From Halichondria panicea (lineage: Eukaryota > Porifera > Demospongiae > Suberitida > Halichondriidae), in contig NC_087389.1 of the NCBI RefSeq assembly GCF_963675165.1, forward strand, positions 5,492,120-5,556,119: 64,000 nucleotides of DNA. Direction: 5' to 3'. How positions within the stretch are numbered: position 1 is the first letter of the stretch; each line of letters begins with the position of its first letter. The notes below the pieces were generated by a model, which saw only the letters and a list, made by a program, of their open reading frames with translations, was not told where the DNA came from and made no database searches. A program made the position numbers and the translations under genes. This document shows, piece after piece, positions 10,921 through 21,559 of the stretch.

Positions 10921-11216
10921 AATATGCAACCTGCTGCCTTATATGCAATTAACCTTCTGCCTTGATGCAGCCTGTTGCCTTGATGCAACCTATACTGCCT
11001 TGATGCAACCTATACTGCCTTGATGCAACCTATACTGCCTTGATGCAACCTATACTGCCTTGATGCAACCTATACTGCCTTGATGCAACCTACTGCCTTG
11101 ATGCAACCTACTGCCTTGATGCAACCTATAGCTACTGGCTTGATGCAACCTACTGCCTTTATGCAACCTACTGCCTTGATGCAACCTATACTGCCTTGAT
11201 GCAGCCTGTTGCCTTT
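10921..11216. repeat. TGATGCAACCTA minisatellite
   Basis: Near-perfect tandem units CTGCCTTGATGCAACCTATA, about 13 copies, with some shorter units lacking TATA. Same family as 8890-9250 and 34760-35035. Confidence 0.95.
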
Positions 11217-11659
11217 ATAATTAACTAGATAACTTATAAGACAACAGAAAATGTACTACACTTCAGTATAGCTGACTGTTAGTGATACACCATTATATCC
11301 ATAGATACTGTAATTTATAGTATCTATATGATTATATCTATGGCAAAACTTCATTAATCCAAGTTTCCGGTAAGGTTTTCGCTATATATATATACATGCA
11401 TGTATATAGTTACACATAATGTTATTACAATAGTCACGCTTAGAAACAAATTTATGCAATGAATAAAGTAGCTATTATAATTATATATCTGAGACCTGTA
11501 ACAACACATTATTATAATAATTATTATTACCATACATGCACTTAAACTAATTGAAGAAACTGTGTCACAGATTTCAAAGCGTTCGTATCGAATTTTAGTG
11601 AGTTCCATTCTCTAATAAATATTATTCTTGGGAAATAAGAGTAATCATTATAGTATATA

Positions 11660-11868
11660 CCGTATATAGCGGGTATATTTCGATGGTATAAATTTTCGCG
11701 GATGTGGCTTTAGAAAGGTTTTCGCGGATTTAATTTTCGTTGAATAGTGCCTTTTTTTTGCAGCATGCATGATGAAATATTAAATTCGCGGTTATAAATG
11801 TTCGCGGTTCATGCCTAATCCGCGAAAACCACGAACATTTATACCGTCGAAATATACTATGTTAGCAT
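11660..11868. mobile_element. CCGTATATAGCGGG-type MITE
   Basis: Starts with CCGTATATAGCGGGTATATT after a TA. It carries paired TTTTCGCGG / CCGCGAAAA segments and ends near TCGAAATATACTATG with an eroded right end. It is an inverted-orientation relative of the element at 12866-13087. Confidence 0.65.
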
Positions 11869-11957
11869 ATCTGCATGTGATGATACTGGGCTCTCTGTAT
11901 AATTATATAAAACCAGTTTGTCTTTTTGCACTTTCCCTTATGTGCAGTGACCAATTC

Positions 11958-12035
11958 TAGCCTCGATCCCAGGCCGAGTTTTCGCTTTTAGCCTAACCGT
12001 TATAAAAGCGAAAACTCGGCCTGGGATCGAGGCTA
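11958..12035. mobile_element. 78-bp palindromic element with 10-bp target duplication
   Basis: Arms TAGCCTCGATCCCAGGCCGA and its exact complement enclose a short loop. TGACCAATTC occurs immediately before (11948-11957) and after (12036-12045). In block C the aligned site near 35815 has a single GTGCAGTGACCAA without the insert. Long target duplication and TAG...CTA ends suggest a Mutator-like non-autonomous element. Confidence 0.85.
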
Positions 12036-12575
12036 TGACCAATTCAAGATAGGTCTGCCGAAAAAATTATACCAAGGTACTACTAACCGTGCAGTAGCTA
12101 TTCGGTTGTTATTATTGTCGAGTGGAATAGCTGATTCGAAAAACCATGCGCTTAACAGCATTTATATACCATTTTTTCAATCGCATAAAGATAATAATAC
12201 AGTAGATCTATTATAGCACACAATTTTGGAGGAAATGTTTTTAACAACAATCATGGTCATGCAATCATTACCCAACCGAACTTTTAACAGTGAATATGTG
12301 TTCGGCATGCACACTTTGATGCCTGGCATGGCATGCAGCAATGCAAAAATGCTCATTTATGATAATTATAATAATACAAAAAAAACCTATTGCTAATAAT
12401 TATATATGCTAGCTATATATAATTATAGTAGCTTTATTTTTTTTAAATTGACATCTCTACCGAGGCATCAGCAACCGTGGTGCTTTCATTATAAGTGATA
12501 TATCCTACAACAATTCAATATTAAACAAATTAACATCTCTTTAGGAATAGCTATATACTATGTCTCTTTAGTAAT

Positions 12576-13414
12576 CATTTTTCAGATAGTTTCGTCAGTG
12601 CTGAAAAAGTTGTTAAAAAGTTGCTGAAGAGACGTGTGAAGAAAACGAGATCGCCTGATTGGTACACTGCGCTTGATTTGATCACAATGTTTATCAAGAT
12701 CAACACCGTCTACTCGGCTATTGTTGGGATGACACAATCCACTGATTTCTGCAGCAGCACTGAAGTTGCTGCAAGCTCAGTTTTCCTGTCCAACTGTGTT
12801 CTACTGGGTATTGCTAGCGAGTTAATCGATGCTTTGGATACGAATTTAAAGAGCAACAAAGAATACCGTATATATATTATATATATATAGAGGGTATAAT
12901 AATGTTCGTGGTTTTCGCGGATTAAGCATGCATGAACCGCGAACATTTATAACCGCGAATTTAATATTTCATGCATGCATGCTGCAAAAAAGGCGCTACT
13001 CCACGAAAATTAAATCCGCGAAAACTTTTCTAAAGGCACATCCGCGAAAATTTATACCCTCGAAATAATTATACCCGCTATATACGGTATATCGATAAGT
13101 CATTCAATCAATTGGTAACTATCGGCATGATTCTTATTGTCACTATTTGCCTTCCCTTTTATTTACTGGCCGATAATTTCCAGCCTCTCGATTGTGCGTT
13201 CAGTTGTGACACTATTGTTACTAATGCGACCATCAGCACAACCACATGCAACCGGACGGCCAACAGTGGAGTTAGACTGGGGTTTACCCTAACCACGCTT
13301 ATTATCGTCCTCATCTTCTCCGGTGTTTATTTCTATCATGTTCGATTAGCTGAAATAAATCGAAAAAAGCTGAAGAGTAATTACTGGGAAAGAAACAGTG
13401 GTGTAGAATTTTAA
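12576..13414 (+). pseudogene. Membrane-protein gene, block A copy (5'-truncated, MITE-split)
   Basis: Block A keeps only the C-terminal two thirds of the membrane gene seen more fully at 43855. Frame breaks: two extra bases in the Lys-rich loop (TTGTTAAAAAGTTGC) near 12615. A 222-bp MITE then sits inside the codons for NKEYIDKS. It shares with block C a 9-10 base deletion in the LIDYFYALD region, which here leaves the frame intact. Hydrophobic segments before the insertion (FLSNCVLLGIASELI) and after it (GMILIVTICLPFYLL, LGFTLTTLIIVLIFSGVYFY) are still clear. A single product cannot be translated. Confidence 0.8.
12866..13087. mobile_element. 222-bp CCGTATA MITE inside a coding sequence
   Basis: Flanked by TA on both sides (12864-12865 and 13088-13089). 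Ends are CCGTATATA and TATATACGG. Blocks B, C and D read AAAGAATACATCGACAAG without interruption at this point, which defines the empty site. TA target and short inverted ends suggest a Tc1/mariner-related non-autonomous element. Confidence 0.9.
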
Positions 13415-13640
13415 ATTTTTCATTATAATTATCAAGTTGTATTGTCATAATTATAATTATGCTTTTTCTCAGAATTAACTATAATCAGGAGTAGCTATAC
13501 ATAAAGCTAATTAAACTTAATGATTCAAAGTTCCTAATATGTAGGTATGCAGTGAAAGTGATATAAGGTCTGAAGTGGTGTGGTCCATATTGTGCCCTGC
13601 ATTATCACTCCTAAAAGGGGTGGGGCTGGTCTTGCAGGTA

Positions 13641-14029
13641 CAGTAGACTTTCGCTATTCCGGCTCTCTGGAGTAAGGCCACCTCGATATACCGGCCATTT
13701 GGCTTGGCAAGGAATGCTAGCTATATATGTTTACTGCAAAAACAACTCACCCTGAACTACGGCCACTCGTTTACCGGCCAGTGCTGGCTGTCAGGTTTTC
13801 AACGTAATTTTATACGTATATTTCTGCCGGATATGACGTTGTGGGTGTGGTTTAGCAAATAAAATTTGATTACACTTAAATAGAGAACAGAATGATTCCT
13901 TATCCCTCGAGACAAGAACTGCAAAAGTAGTATTAGATTCGAGGTAAGGTCGTTAAGCCGCGGCTATTTCCTGAGCTGCAGCCACCTCGCTATTCCGGCC
14001 AAGCTGCATGAGTGACCGAGAGTCTACTG
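13641..14029. mobile_element. 389-bp CAGTAGAC MITE, block A only
   Basis: Ends CAGTAGACTTTCGCTATTCCGG and its diverged complement (GGAATAGC then GAGAGTCTACTG), flanked by TA at 13639-13640 and 14030-14031. Blocks B, C and D read TTGCAGGTACAC(C/T)GTTATAGG across the same site without the insert. Confidence 0.88.
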
Positions 14030-15299
14030 TACACTGTTATAGGAATGCTATGAACTTTACTTCCAACTTTAGGTATTGAAGAGTCTCACACTAGGCCCTC
14101 ATAACATTATTTTTACCATTATTCTATTAATTCTCGGATCGAAAAATGTACTTATTATTAAAAATCCAAAAATTAATGCGACATAATAATTATAACATAA
14201 ACACAGCACACATGCAAAGCTAACTGACACATGTACACAACATTTTTAATATAATCATGATTCTCATAATAATTATTGGTGATAATCCTTCAAGCCATGA
14301 AAAAATTGTTATGCAAAACTTAATGTAATGATCTTTACCAAAAATGGACATTGACGCTATTAATTTATCTACACCTATAATGCTAAAAATTATTCCGAGC
14401 ATAATTTATCAGGGCCTACATACATTACACACTGTGCATATGGCAAATGATACTATCATTAGTAACATACAAATCTTGAGTATAAGCAATAAAAATAATG
14501 AACAGTTTGTATGCTAATAATAATTTTTTTTTCTGATGTGTTCCGAGCTTTCACCTTTGACCCTCAGCGAGTCCCCATCCAACTTGCCATGGTGACTATG
14601 GGACGGACTTTGACCTGGGCTTGATACTGATTTGATCTCTGTCGGGTTGTCATAGCGACTGTAGTCTGGAAACTCGGTAATAGTTTTAGAGAACTTGACT
14701 TTCGGAGCCGATCTCCTAGCGTCTCTACAGTGTGTGGGCGTGTGTGGGTGGGGGGTAATTTATAAAGAACAGAAATAATGCTGCAACTAAAGTGACTGCT
14801 ATAGTGTACACACACGATTGGTAATACACAGTGACACTAGCAAGTGTATGCAATGGCCGAGTGGTCTCCCAGTAAAGTGTAGGATAACTCACTCTGTGTG
14901 TCTCTGGCTCCTGGAGGACCTCTCACTCTTGCTATCAGCCTGGGCACAGAAATCAAACAATGTAGGTAGCTACTAAAGTCTATACTGTTGGCTACATTGA
15001 AACCTGTCTATACCCTACAAGTAGCGTCTATAATACAGCCAGGTTAATGGACCTCCAAACCTCTGCCCGGTGCATGGCCACTACCAAACAGGTATGATAC
15101 AGTGCGTACGTAACTCTACTGTATTGCACACAAGCTACACACATGTACAGTGTCTCTCACCTCATGTGACTTGCTGTAGAGGCGCTGTATGATAGGAGTG
15201 AGGGGGGAGAAGGTTCAGGTCATACCACCACCACGTTTACGAGCCTCTCCATTAGCATTCATACGCTGAGCTACTGACGTCATATGCTTCCTGTGTGTG

Positions 15300-15425
15300 G
15301 TGGGAGGGTGTGTATGTGTGTGGGGGGGTGTATGCGTGTGTGGTGGGAGGGTGTGTGTGTGTGTGAGTGTGTGTTGGTGTGTGGATGGGGGGGTATGCGT
15401 GTGAGTGTGTGGTGGGGGGGGGGGT
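15300..15425. repeat. GT/GGGT low-complexity tract at an SNCAIP acceptor
   Basis: Minus strand reads as CA/CCCA directly upstream of the acceptor of exon 15161-15290. Equivalent tracts in blocks B, C and D differ greatly in length. Confidence 0.85.
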
Positions 15426-15638
15426 GCAGTCATAGTGTGTGTATAGGTACCTAGTTATATTTCAAGCACAGACATGTTGCAGAAGTTGAACATCTTTCAG
15501 CAGCCATAACTTTAGTACTGTGACCCCAATTTGATGATTTTCTGAAAGCTTAGAAAGAGACCTTTCAAATGATGTATTTCAATCCAATATTTAGATGTTG
15601 CCATAATTCAACTTTGAACCATGGGCTATTATTACATG

Positions 15639-15960
15639 CAGGGTTTCATATAGTGGGGGGGGGGGGGCGGGAAGCTTCCCCCCCAAAAGAAAGGGGAGAG
15701 TTTGAGTACTAGACCCAACACACGTCTTTTGCTAGAGGATGATTGTCTGTCTTACCACAAATCTATTCATTGCTTTTGGTACATGTGGTTTCTAGTGTTG
15801 TATACTGTGCACAATCACAACCAGCATACCAAGTTACATGGAGTTGCTAATAGGCACCAACAACAGGGGTGTGGTAACCAGAAGTTGGCGTGGCCTCCAA
15901 ACTTTCACGCTGGCGTGCGCGGTTTTCCCCCCCAAACTTAAAATCCTAGATGAAACTCTG
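15639..15960. mobile_element. 322-bp CAGGGTTTCAT element, block A only
   Basis: Ends CAGGGTTTCATATAG and CTAGATGAAACTCTG, imperfect inverted repeats, with G-run and C-run subterminal tracts. ACATG is repeated on both sides (15634-15638, 15961-15965). Block B at 27648 and block E at 50637 show the uninterrupted site ATTATTACATGGTATCGTGC. Confidence 0.85.
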
Positions 15961-16454
15961 ACATGGTATCGTGCTAAATCTGACATCTCCCAAATATCTG
16001 GTACTATTTGAAAGGTCTTTTTCTAAGCTTTCAGAAAATCATAAAATTGGATCCACGGAATTCAAGTTATGGCGACTGAACGAGTCCACTAACCAATTGA
16101 TTAAACGGGGGACATGTACATGTAGTACATACCTGCACATTAATTTATACTATTCACTCACTCTAACACTTCTTGGGGGGTGGCTGTTCGATAGTCAATG
16201 GTATTATGGTCCTCCCCTTTATCTGCCACCTCATGACCTCTGTCCTTTGACCCTCGTGACCTCTTCTTAGCAGCAGGATCCGGGGGTACAGGGGGACGAT
16301 TGGAGGATCGTTTAGGGCCGGGTAGTGGGTGGTTCAGGGGGCGTCTTCCGCACAGGTACTTGACCCCTGCTGGGGGGAGGGGTTGATAATTCACTTTTGG
16401 CATCATTTGATACGATATAAAGAGAGCTACAGAAAACTCTATTTATGACAATTA

Positions 16455-16865
16455 CCGTATATGCTTGATCAGGAGCCGCGGCTACTAAATGTTTCATTTT
16501 GCTGGAAGAGGAGGCTACAATTCAAGAGAGGACACGTACTGTTCAAGAGAGGACACGTACTGTTCAAGAGCGGCGTTTATTAGCTCCAAAATATTTAGTT
16601 CGCCATTAAATTGTTGTTTATAAACTTGAACTCTGTCATGAGAAAGTCTTTGTGAAGCACTAACAAGCTGCTACTTGTAGCTACGTACATGTAGCTAGCT
16701 GCTAGTAATAATTGTTTTGGCTGCCACGTGCAGAAATGCTAGAGTCAAAGTTCACTGAGGCTACTATTTGAGAGCGGCTACTAAATGTTTCATTTTGCTA
16801 GCAAGGGAGGCTACTATTTGAGTGCGGTCTTTATACAAGAGCGGCCTCTGATCGAGCATATACGG
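16455..16865. mobile_element. CCGTATATGCTTGATCAGGAG MITE, block A
   Basis: Inverted ends CCGTATATGC(T/C)(T/C)GATCAG with flanking TA. The interior has long imperfect inverted repeats (AAATGTTTCATTTTGCTAG twice, opposite CAAGAG motifs). Full relatives lie at 23445-23834, 28139-28528 and 47412-47807. Confidence 0.85.
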
Positions 16866-17345
16866 TAATACAAGAGTGCTCTTGTTTGATAAAATTGGGT
16901 CAAATGGACCACGGATAATTACTAACTTTGGGCACAAAATAATTTCTGAGATACACCCACGGTTATATATACGAACACAAGGAAATAATTACGTGTGTAG
17001 AATAATCATTACAGAGTGATTGCACTTACTTCTTATTGGCTGATGGTGCAGTAGCCCCTCCCCCTCCAGTGGGCGGAGTGTCCTGGTTCATGTGCAGTAT
17101 TAATGCCATGAGGTCGACGTGATGTTCCCTCATCTTAGTCAGTCTCTCCTCGTGACTAGTCAGCAGTTTAGTAATGGCAGATTCATGCTCTTTCTCTAGA
17201 CTGGAGAATGCATCTCGTAACTGTCCATTCTCCTTCTGTACACTGAGGGGGTGGGGTGGGTGTGGCAAGGGGGAGGGGCTTATTACAGTAACAGTGCAGA
17301 CAATTGAGTGGTGTAGTTAGGTTATCAACAATTAAATATCGAATA

Positions 17346-17556
17346 CTATATAGCGGGTAATTTTCGTGGGGGCAAAATATTCGTGGTTTTCGTGATTGAA
17401 CACTAGCTGGACCACGAATATTTTACCGACAAATGAAGCGACCTTGACCATCTTTACCTGCAGTGAAAGCAGCAACTACGAACATACTATCCACAAAGTG
17501 ACTAAATATTGCTCAACCACGAATATTTTGCTCCCCGAAAATTACCGGCTATACGG
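17346..17556. mobile_element. TATAGCGGGTAATTTTCG MITE, block A
   Basis: Ends TATATAGCGGGTAATTTTCG and CGAAAATTACCGGCTATACGG in a TA target. The interior has GAATATTTT / AAAATATTC pairs. It lies in the intron between two SNCAIP-like exons; the block B copy is at 29009-29220. Confidence 0.8.
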
Positions 17557-18385
17557 TAGACACTAGCAGTAGCAATTCTCCCAGTGACACACTCTCATAC
17601 AGACTTGCACACACACCACCATACACACACACTACACAATCCCTAATTAAAGGCCCTCCACTTACATAGCGAGCTGCTCGGCCATGTGTGTCAGTTCTCC
17701 GGAGAGTGCTCAACAAGTCTCGTACATCATAAGATAGCGGACACAGATATTCTGATCCATAGCATCGGCCCAATCCACCGGCTTCTTGTTCTCCCTGTCC
17801 GTGTGGACCATGCTGTAGCCAAAGTCCATGAGCAGCTGTGTGTGGGTGGTGTGTGTGTGTGTGTGTGTGTGGTGTGTGTGTGTGTGGTGTGTGTGGGGTA
17901 GGGGAGTGATACAGCTAGACTTAGAACCTAAATATCTACGTTTAAAAACCAAAAATATGATAACATTTTTTTCAGTTATCGTTGCTACAGTAGCTATGTG
18001 ATACACACGTTTCAGACTTGAGCAAGCACTTATTACACTAACAGCACACATCCACCCACCCACTCACACATCCGCCCACTCACCTGTAGATAGTCGAGGT
18101 GTCCTCCCTGTGCTGCTAAGTGGGCGGGGGTCACACCAGACTCATCCAGTATATCCGTCACTTCCGACTGTTCGTTCCTCTTCTTGACCGTCTTGAGAAG
18201 CCACTCAAGGCACTTGGCCTGTCATGTGACGAGTACGTATACCATATGAATATCATGTGACAACTATTAAATGCCGTCAGTACCGTATACAAGAACAGTG
18301 GATTTTACTTAATATTAATTTTTGCGTTCTATTAGAGAAACATGGTCGAATAAGCACACGCCCACACACTCACACGCCCACTCAC

Positions 18386-18470
18386 CCACGCAGATGTTCT
18401 CCTCCATCCTGTAGCCACTCTTACACTCATCACAGCCCTCGCTCCAGAGCAGCTCAGCTGACAAGAGACG
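18386..18470 (-). pseudogene. CRELD: Isolated CRELD-like cysteine exon in block A
   Basis: Minus strand, acceptor made of (CA)n then CAG at 18471-18473, donor GTGAGT at 18380-18385. Reads EGCDECKSGYRMEENICV, matching the CxxC-x-GYxxxxxxC segment that precedes calcium-binding EGF modules in CRELD. No partner exons lie nearby. A possible further exon at about 19094-19164 (DSEDDRRELLSGRTDPTAAG) has good splice borders but no recognised family. Confidence 0.5.
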
Positions 18471-19629
18471 CTGGGGTGTGTGTGTGTGTGTGTGTGTGGG
18501 TGTCCTAAAATCCTTATCATTACCACAAAATCACCATAGAATGTTGCTATTCTAACAACATCCTGAGCAATGATGGCTTCCAGAACTTGTATGGTACTTT
18601 TTGAGGGCTGATATTTTCTCGCTAATCTGCGAGATAAAATTAGACCCTCGACAATTCCCCGCTATAAGGTGGTATCAATGGTAGATGCTCTTATCTACTC
18701 TTGGTGGTATGGAAACTCACATACAAATTATGGTAAGGATTTGAAGTAGAGAATGGGCTGGGACTAGCTTGCATATACAAGCAGGTATACCTGTATAGCT
18801 ACTAATCTGTCCACTGCATGTATGGAAAGCAGTGTGAAGGCTGAACAGCATGCAAGTCTCAGCATAAAGCGTTAATTGGTAGATCCCCAGTGTTCTATGA
18901 GTTCCCATAGTCTAGTTCTAGAAGCCATCATTGCTCTTCTTATTTATAACTATACTACATGCATGTACATGTATTTATACTATTTGCATAGCAACATTGT
19001 ATGGTGGTTTGTGGTAATGCAGTGAATGATTTAGTATTTAGCAAGGTCTGTGCAAACAGCTGATAGTGAACATCTAGTAGCACTCACTGTACCTGTAGTC
19101 CTGCCTGCAGCTGTTGGGTCTGTCCTGCCAGACAAGAGCTCTCTCCGGTCGTCCTCACTATCCTGTGGGGTGTGTGTGAGGTGTGTGGAGTGTGTGTGTG
19201 GGGGTGTGAAGGTTACCAATTATGTGACAGATTTTCATCAACGATTCATGGACTAATACCGTATAGTTGGTTATTTTCGAAGCACAGAAACAGGCAGGCT
19301 GGTAAAAAATTAAATGAAAAGGGACATCGAGTTTTTAGATAGTTTCTGCACATAGAGAATTTGTTAGGCTTCCCCGAACTATGTTGTGGTAACTAACAAG
19401 CCTTATAAGGGAGTAATAGTAGTTGTTGGGTCACAAAAGGGACCCATGAAACGTGTAGCTTCCATCAATACCATATAGCTATTTCAAAGGGATACAAAAT
19501 GAATCTTTTAATCGTGAAAATGCATAATTCAAGTTACGAGCACTCAAAGTTAGCTATCAAAACAGACCCAGTTTGGATAATCACCAAGGTTGGATAACAA
19601 CTCTTTGAGGGACAATAACTTGCGTACCA

Positions 19630-20264
19630 TTCGTCTAATCTTTGTATTCTTGTTGTCATCCAGTACAGTGTTCATGGACTCCATCCACAGAGTGTCTATA
19701 GGACCATCAAACACCACCCACTTACGGTCATCATTTTGTGCAAGTGCAAACTCCCTACACACACAGATATAAGCACTGATCAACCACGCAATGATACGTA
19801 CGTAGCTATCAAAATGGCTGTAAAAAGCGCAAGGCTATTATATACTTTGCTTTTGCTAAAATTGCCAGATTTCTACTAATCACAAAACTTACATCTACAT
19901 GTAAGCACACCATTGGAAAGGTTGTTCTCAGAGCTAGCAATTAGATTTGAAATTAGAGAATTTAAACAAAAATTACAGGCTACCAAAAACAGCTGAATTG
20001 TTGAAAAGCTATAGCCTTGTGCTTTTGTTACAATAGAGCGCAACTATATATGCACAGGCTTAGGCTCACCTGAATGTGTTGGCTACCACGCCATCAGTCC
20101 ACTCGTGTGACACAGGGTCAAACTGACCAAACAGTTGACCACTAGTGACAGCCTTGGGGTTGATGACTCTATAACCTGTCTTGTTCTCTTCCATCTGTCC
20201 CCTCTCATTGAGTAGTGTGAGTGTGTCCGCTAGTACATGTACCTCTAGGACATTGGTCTTGCCT

Positions 20265-20302
<38 letters not shown>

Positions 20303-21076
20303 GGGGGGGGTTACTACGGTAGATGAATAGCAATGGTATTGTATATAGGAGGGAGGTTGTTAAACACTTTAAATTCCACTACAACATGACCTTAGAAAGT
20401 ACAAGTGGTACTGGGGATCTTTAAACGGCCATAACTTTAGGTGCAATTTCAAATTTTGGGGGATTTGCTTAATCCAAAATTTGGTAGGGGAATAGTTAGA
20501 TCGCAAAGATTTTTACCGGCAAAATATTCTAGTAATACGGTAGGCCTCTCCTAGCTTATAGTACCATACCTTGGGTAGGTTGACGTCCATGATGGATCTG
20601 AGCAGTAACACGTCTTCATGTTTGTTAGGGTACTTTAGTTTCAGATGACCGGCTGCCACCAACACTGACTGGACTGCACGCATGCCTACAGCGTACAATA
20701 GTGAGTAGGTCGAGTATACAGTACAGTGGGTTGTACCTACCATAGTCAGAATGGAGTTGGCTGGAGAGTTGCTCTGAACACAGTCGATAGGTCATGACAA
20801 TCTTGATGGCCAGATTACGAGCATCCACAAAACCATAAGAGTAGAGAGAGATCTCTCCAATCATGGCATAGTCTGGCACCATCACGGCCACTGTACGAAA
20901 CAACACCTACAGAGAGAAATATTGAAATGCATAGAGGCTAAATAGAAAGTACCGATAGTTACCTTTAGATTGTCTGGTGTTCAGAGCAGCCAGCATAACC
21001 TGGGTTCATGGTTCATGGTGATGCAGACAAAGCACGATGGCCGCAGGTTCAGAGTAGTGCCCTCAAATACAAATGT
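19630..21076 (-). pseudogene. DNAH: Axonemal dynein heavy chain exons, block A
   Basis: Five minus-strand exons: 20963-21076 (FEGTTLNLRPSCFVCITMN), 20741-20906 ([20 protein letters not shown]), 20570-20685 ([18 protein letters not shown]), 20070-20260 (begins GKT, then [20 protein letters not shown]) and about 19630-19754 (WVVFDGPIDTLWMESMNTVL). These are the AAA1 end and AAA2 nucleotide site of a dynein heavy chain. The exon that should encode the stretch before GKT is missing. A 7-base duplication (ATGAACC) breaks ITMNPGYAG, and the last exon runs into unrelated sequence after DDNK. Clearly a pseudogene piece of a gene whose intact copy is elsewhere. Confidence 0.85.
20262..20310. repeat. 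(GT)n tract at the dynein AAA2 exon acceptor
   Basis: Directly abuts the CAG acceptor of the exon encoding the P-loop GKT. Same position is repeated in B (30448-30514) and C (41409-41490) with very different lengths. Confidence 0.9.
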
Positions 21077-21196
21077 CTTTAGATGAGTTTTTTCACTGCT
21101 CTCAAGATGGACAAAATGTATAGAGTAATTATAGGGATTGTTGAACGGCCATAATAATTATAATTTTTTTTTTATATAGATAATAAAATTATACTA

Positions 21197-21550
21197 CCGT
21201 AAGACCTTGATTTAAGGCGACCCTCCAAATATGCGACGCCCAGGAGCTTCAGTAATTTTCTGACCTCTAAAAGTAGCGACAGCTACGTTGATAATTATTT
21301 TATAATGTCGCGTTCTAAATAGAGGTATAAATGTAGCCACTCCCTAGGCTCGATTGTAGCCTACTGGAAAATCAGTTTTTTTAAGCGGCCTGAAATCGAG
21401 GCAAGTAGACTCTGTAAAGTTACCTCCAATTAGATGCGACCCTCTAAATATGCGACACCAGGGCTTCAATATAATTTTGCAACCTCCAAAAGATGCGACC
21501 TCTGGCTTCGTAATTATTAAAAAGTGTCGCTTTAAATCGAGATCTTACGG
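21197..21550. mobile_element. CCGTAAGACCTTGATTT MITE, block A
   Basis: Ends CCGTAAGACCTTGATTTAA and TTTAAATCGAGATCTTACGG in a TA target. Copies at 31382-31737 and 42385-42726, and a right half before 48730. Confidence 0.85.
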
Positions 21551-21559
21551 TATGAACCT

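Larger units (their letters stand above)
14514..18218 (-). pseudogene. SNCAIP: SNCAIP-like exons, block A (seven exons, four lesions)
   Basis: Exons in transcription order: 18084-18218, 17666-17835, 17030-17242, 16162-16369, 15161-15290, 14893-14939 and 14514-14724, with GT-AG borders and matching phases. They encode an ankyrin repeat (SGVTPAHLAAQGGHLDYLQ), then NICVRYLMMYETC, which aligns with the synphilin-1 stretch after its ankyrin repeats. A coiled coil follows (LEKEHESAITKLLTSHEERL), then a Pro/basic segment (NRPPVPPDPAAKKRS), a segment ending SPLTPIIQRLYSKS, and a polar C-terminus (APKVKFSKTITEFPDYS). Synphilin-1 is an ankyrin/coiled-coil protein that binds alpha-synuclein in vertebrates. 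Lesions: TGG to TGA after YETC (near 17709), a 4-base insertion after PPTT (near 16320), CGA to TGA after GGGMT (near 15217). Upstream 5' exons are absent in this block. Confidence 0.75.

Noticed and set aside
14300-14460. AT-rich hairpins that might be tRNA or small RNA genes
   Set aside because: No cloverleaf, A/B box or conserved stem found; the sequence is shared by all blocks simply as duplicated 3' flank.
17549-17773. Conserved open frame of 74 codons seen in blocks A, B, C and E
   Set aside because: It is the out-of-frame shadow of the SNCAIP-like exon; splice phase and similarity support the other frame.
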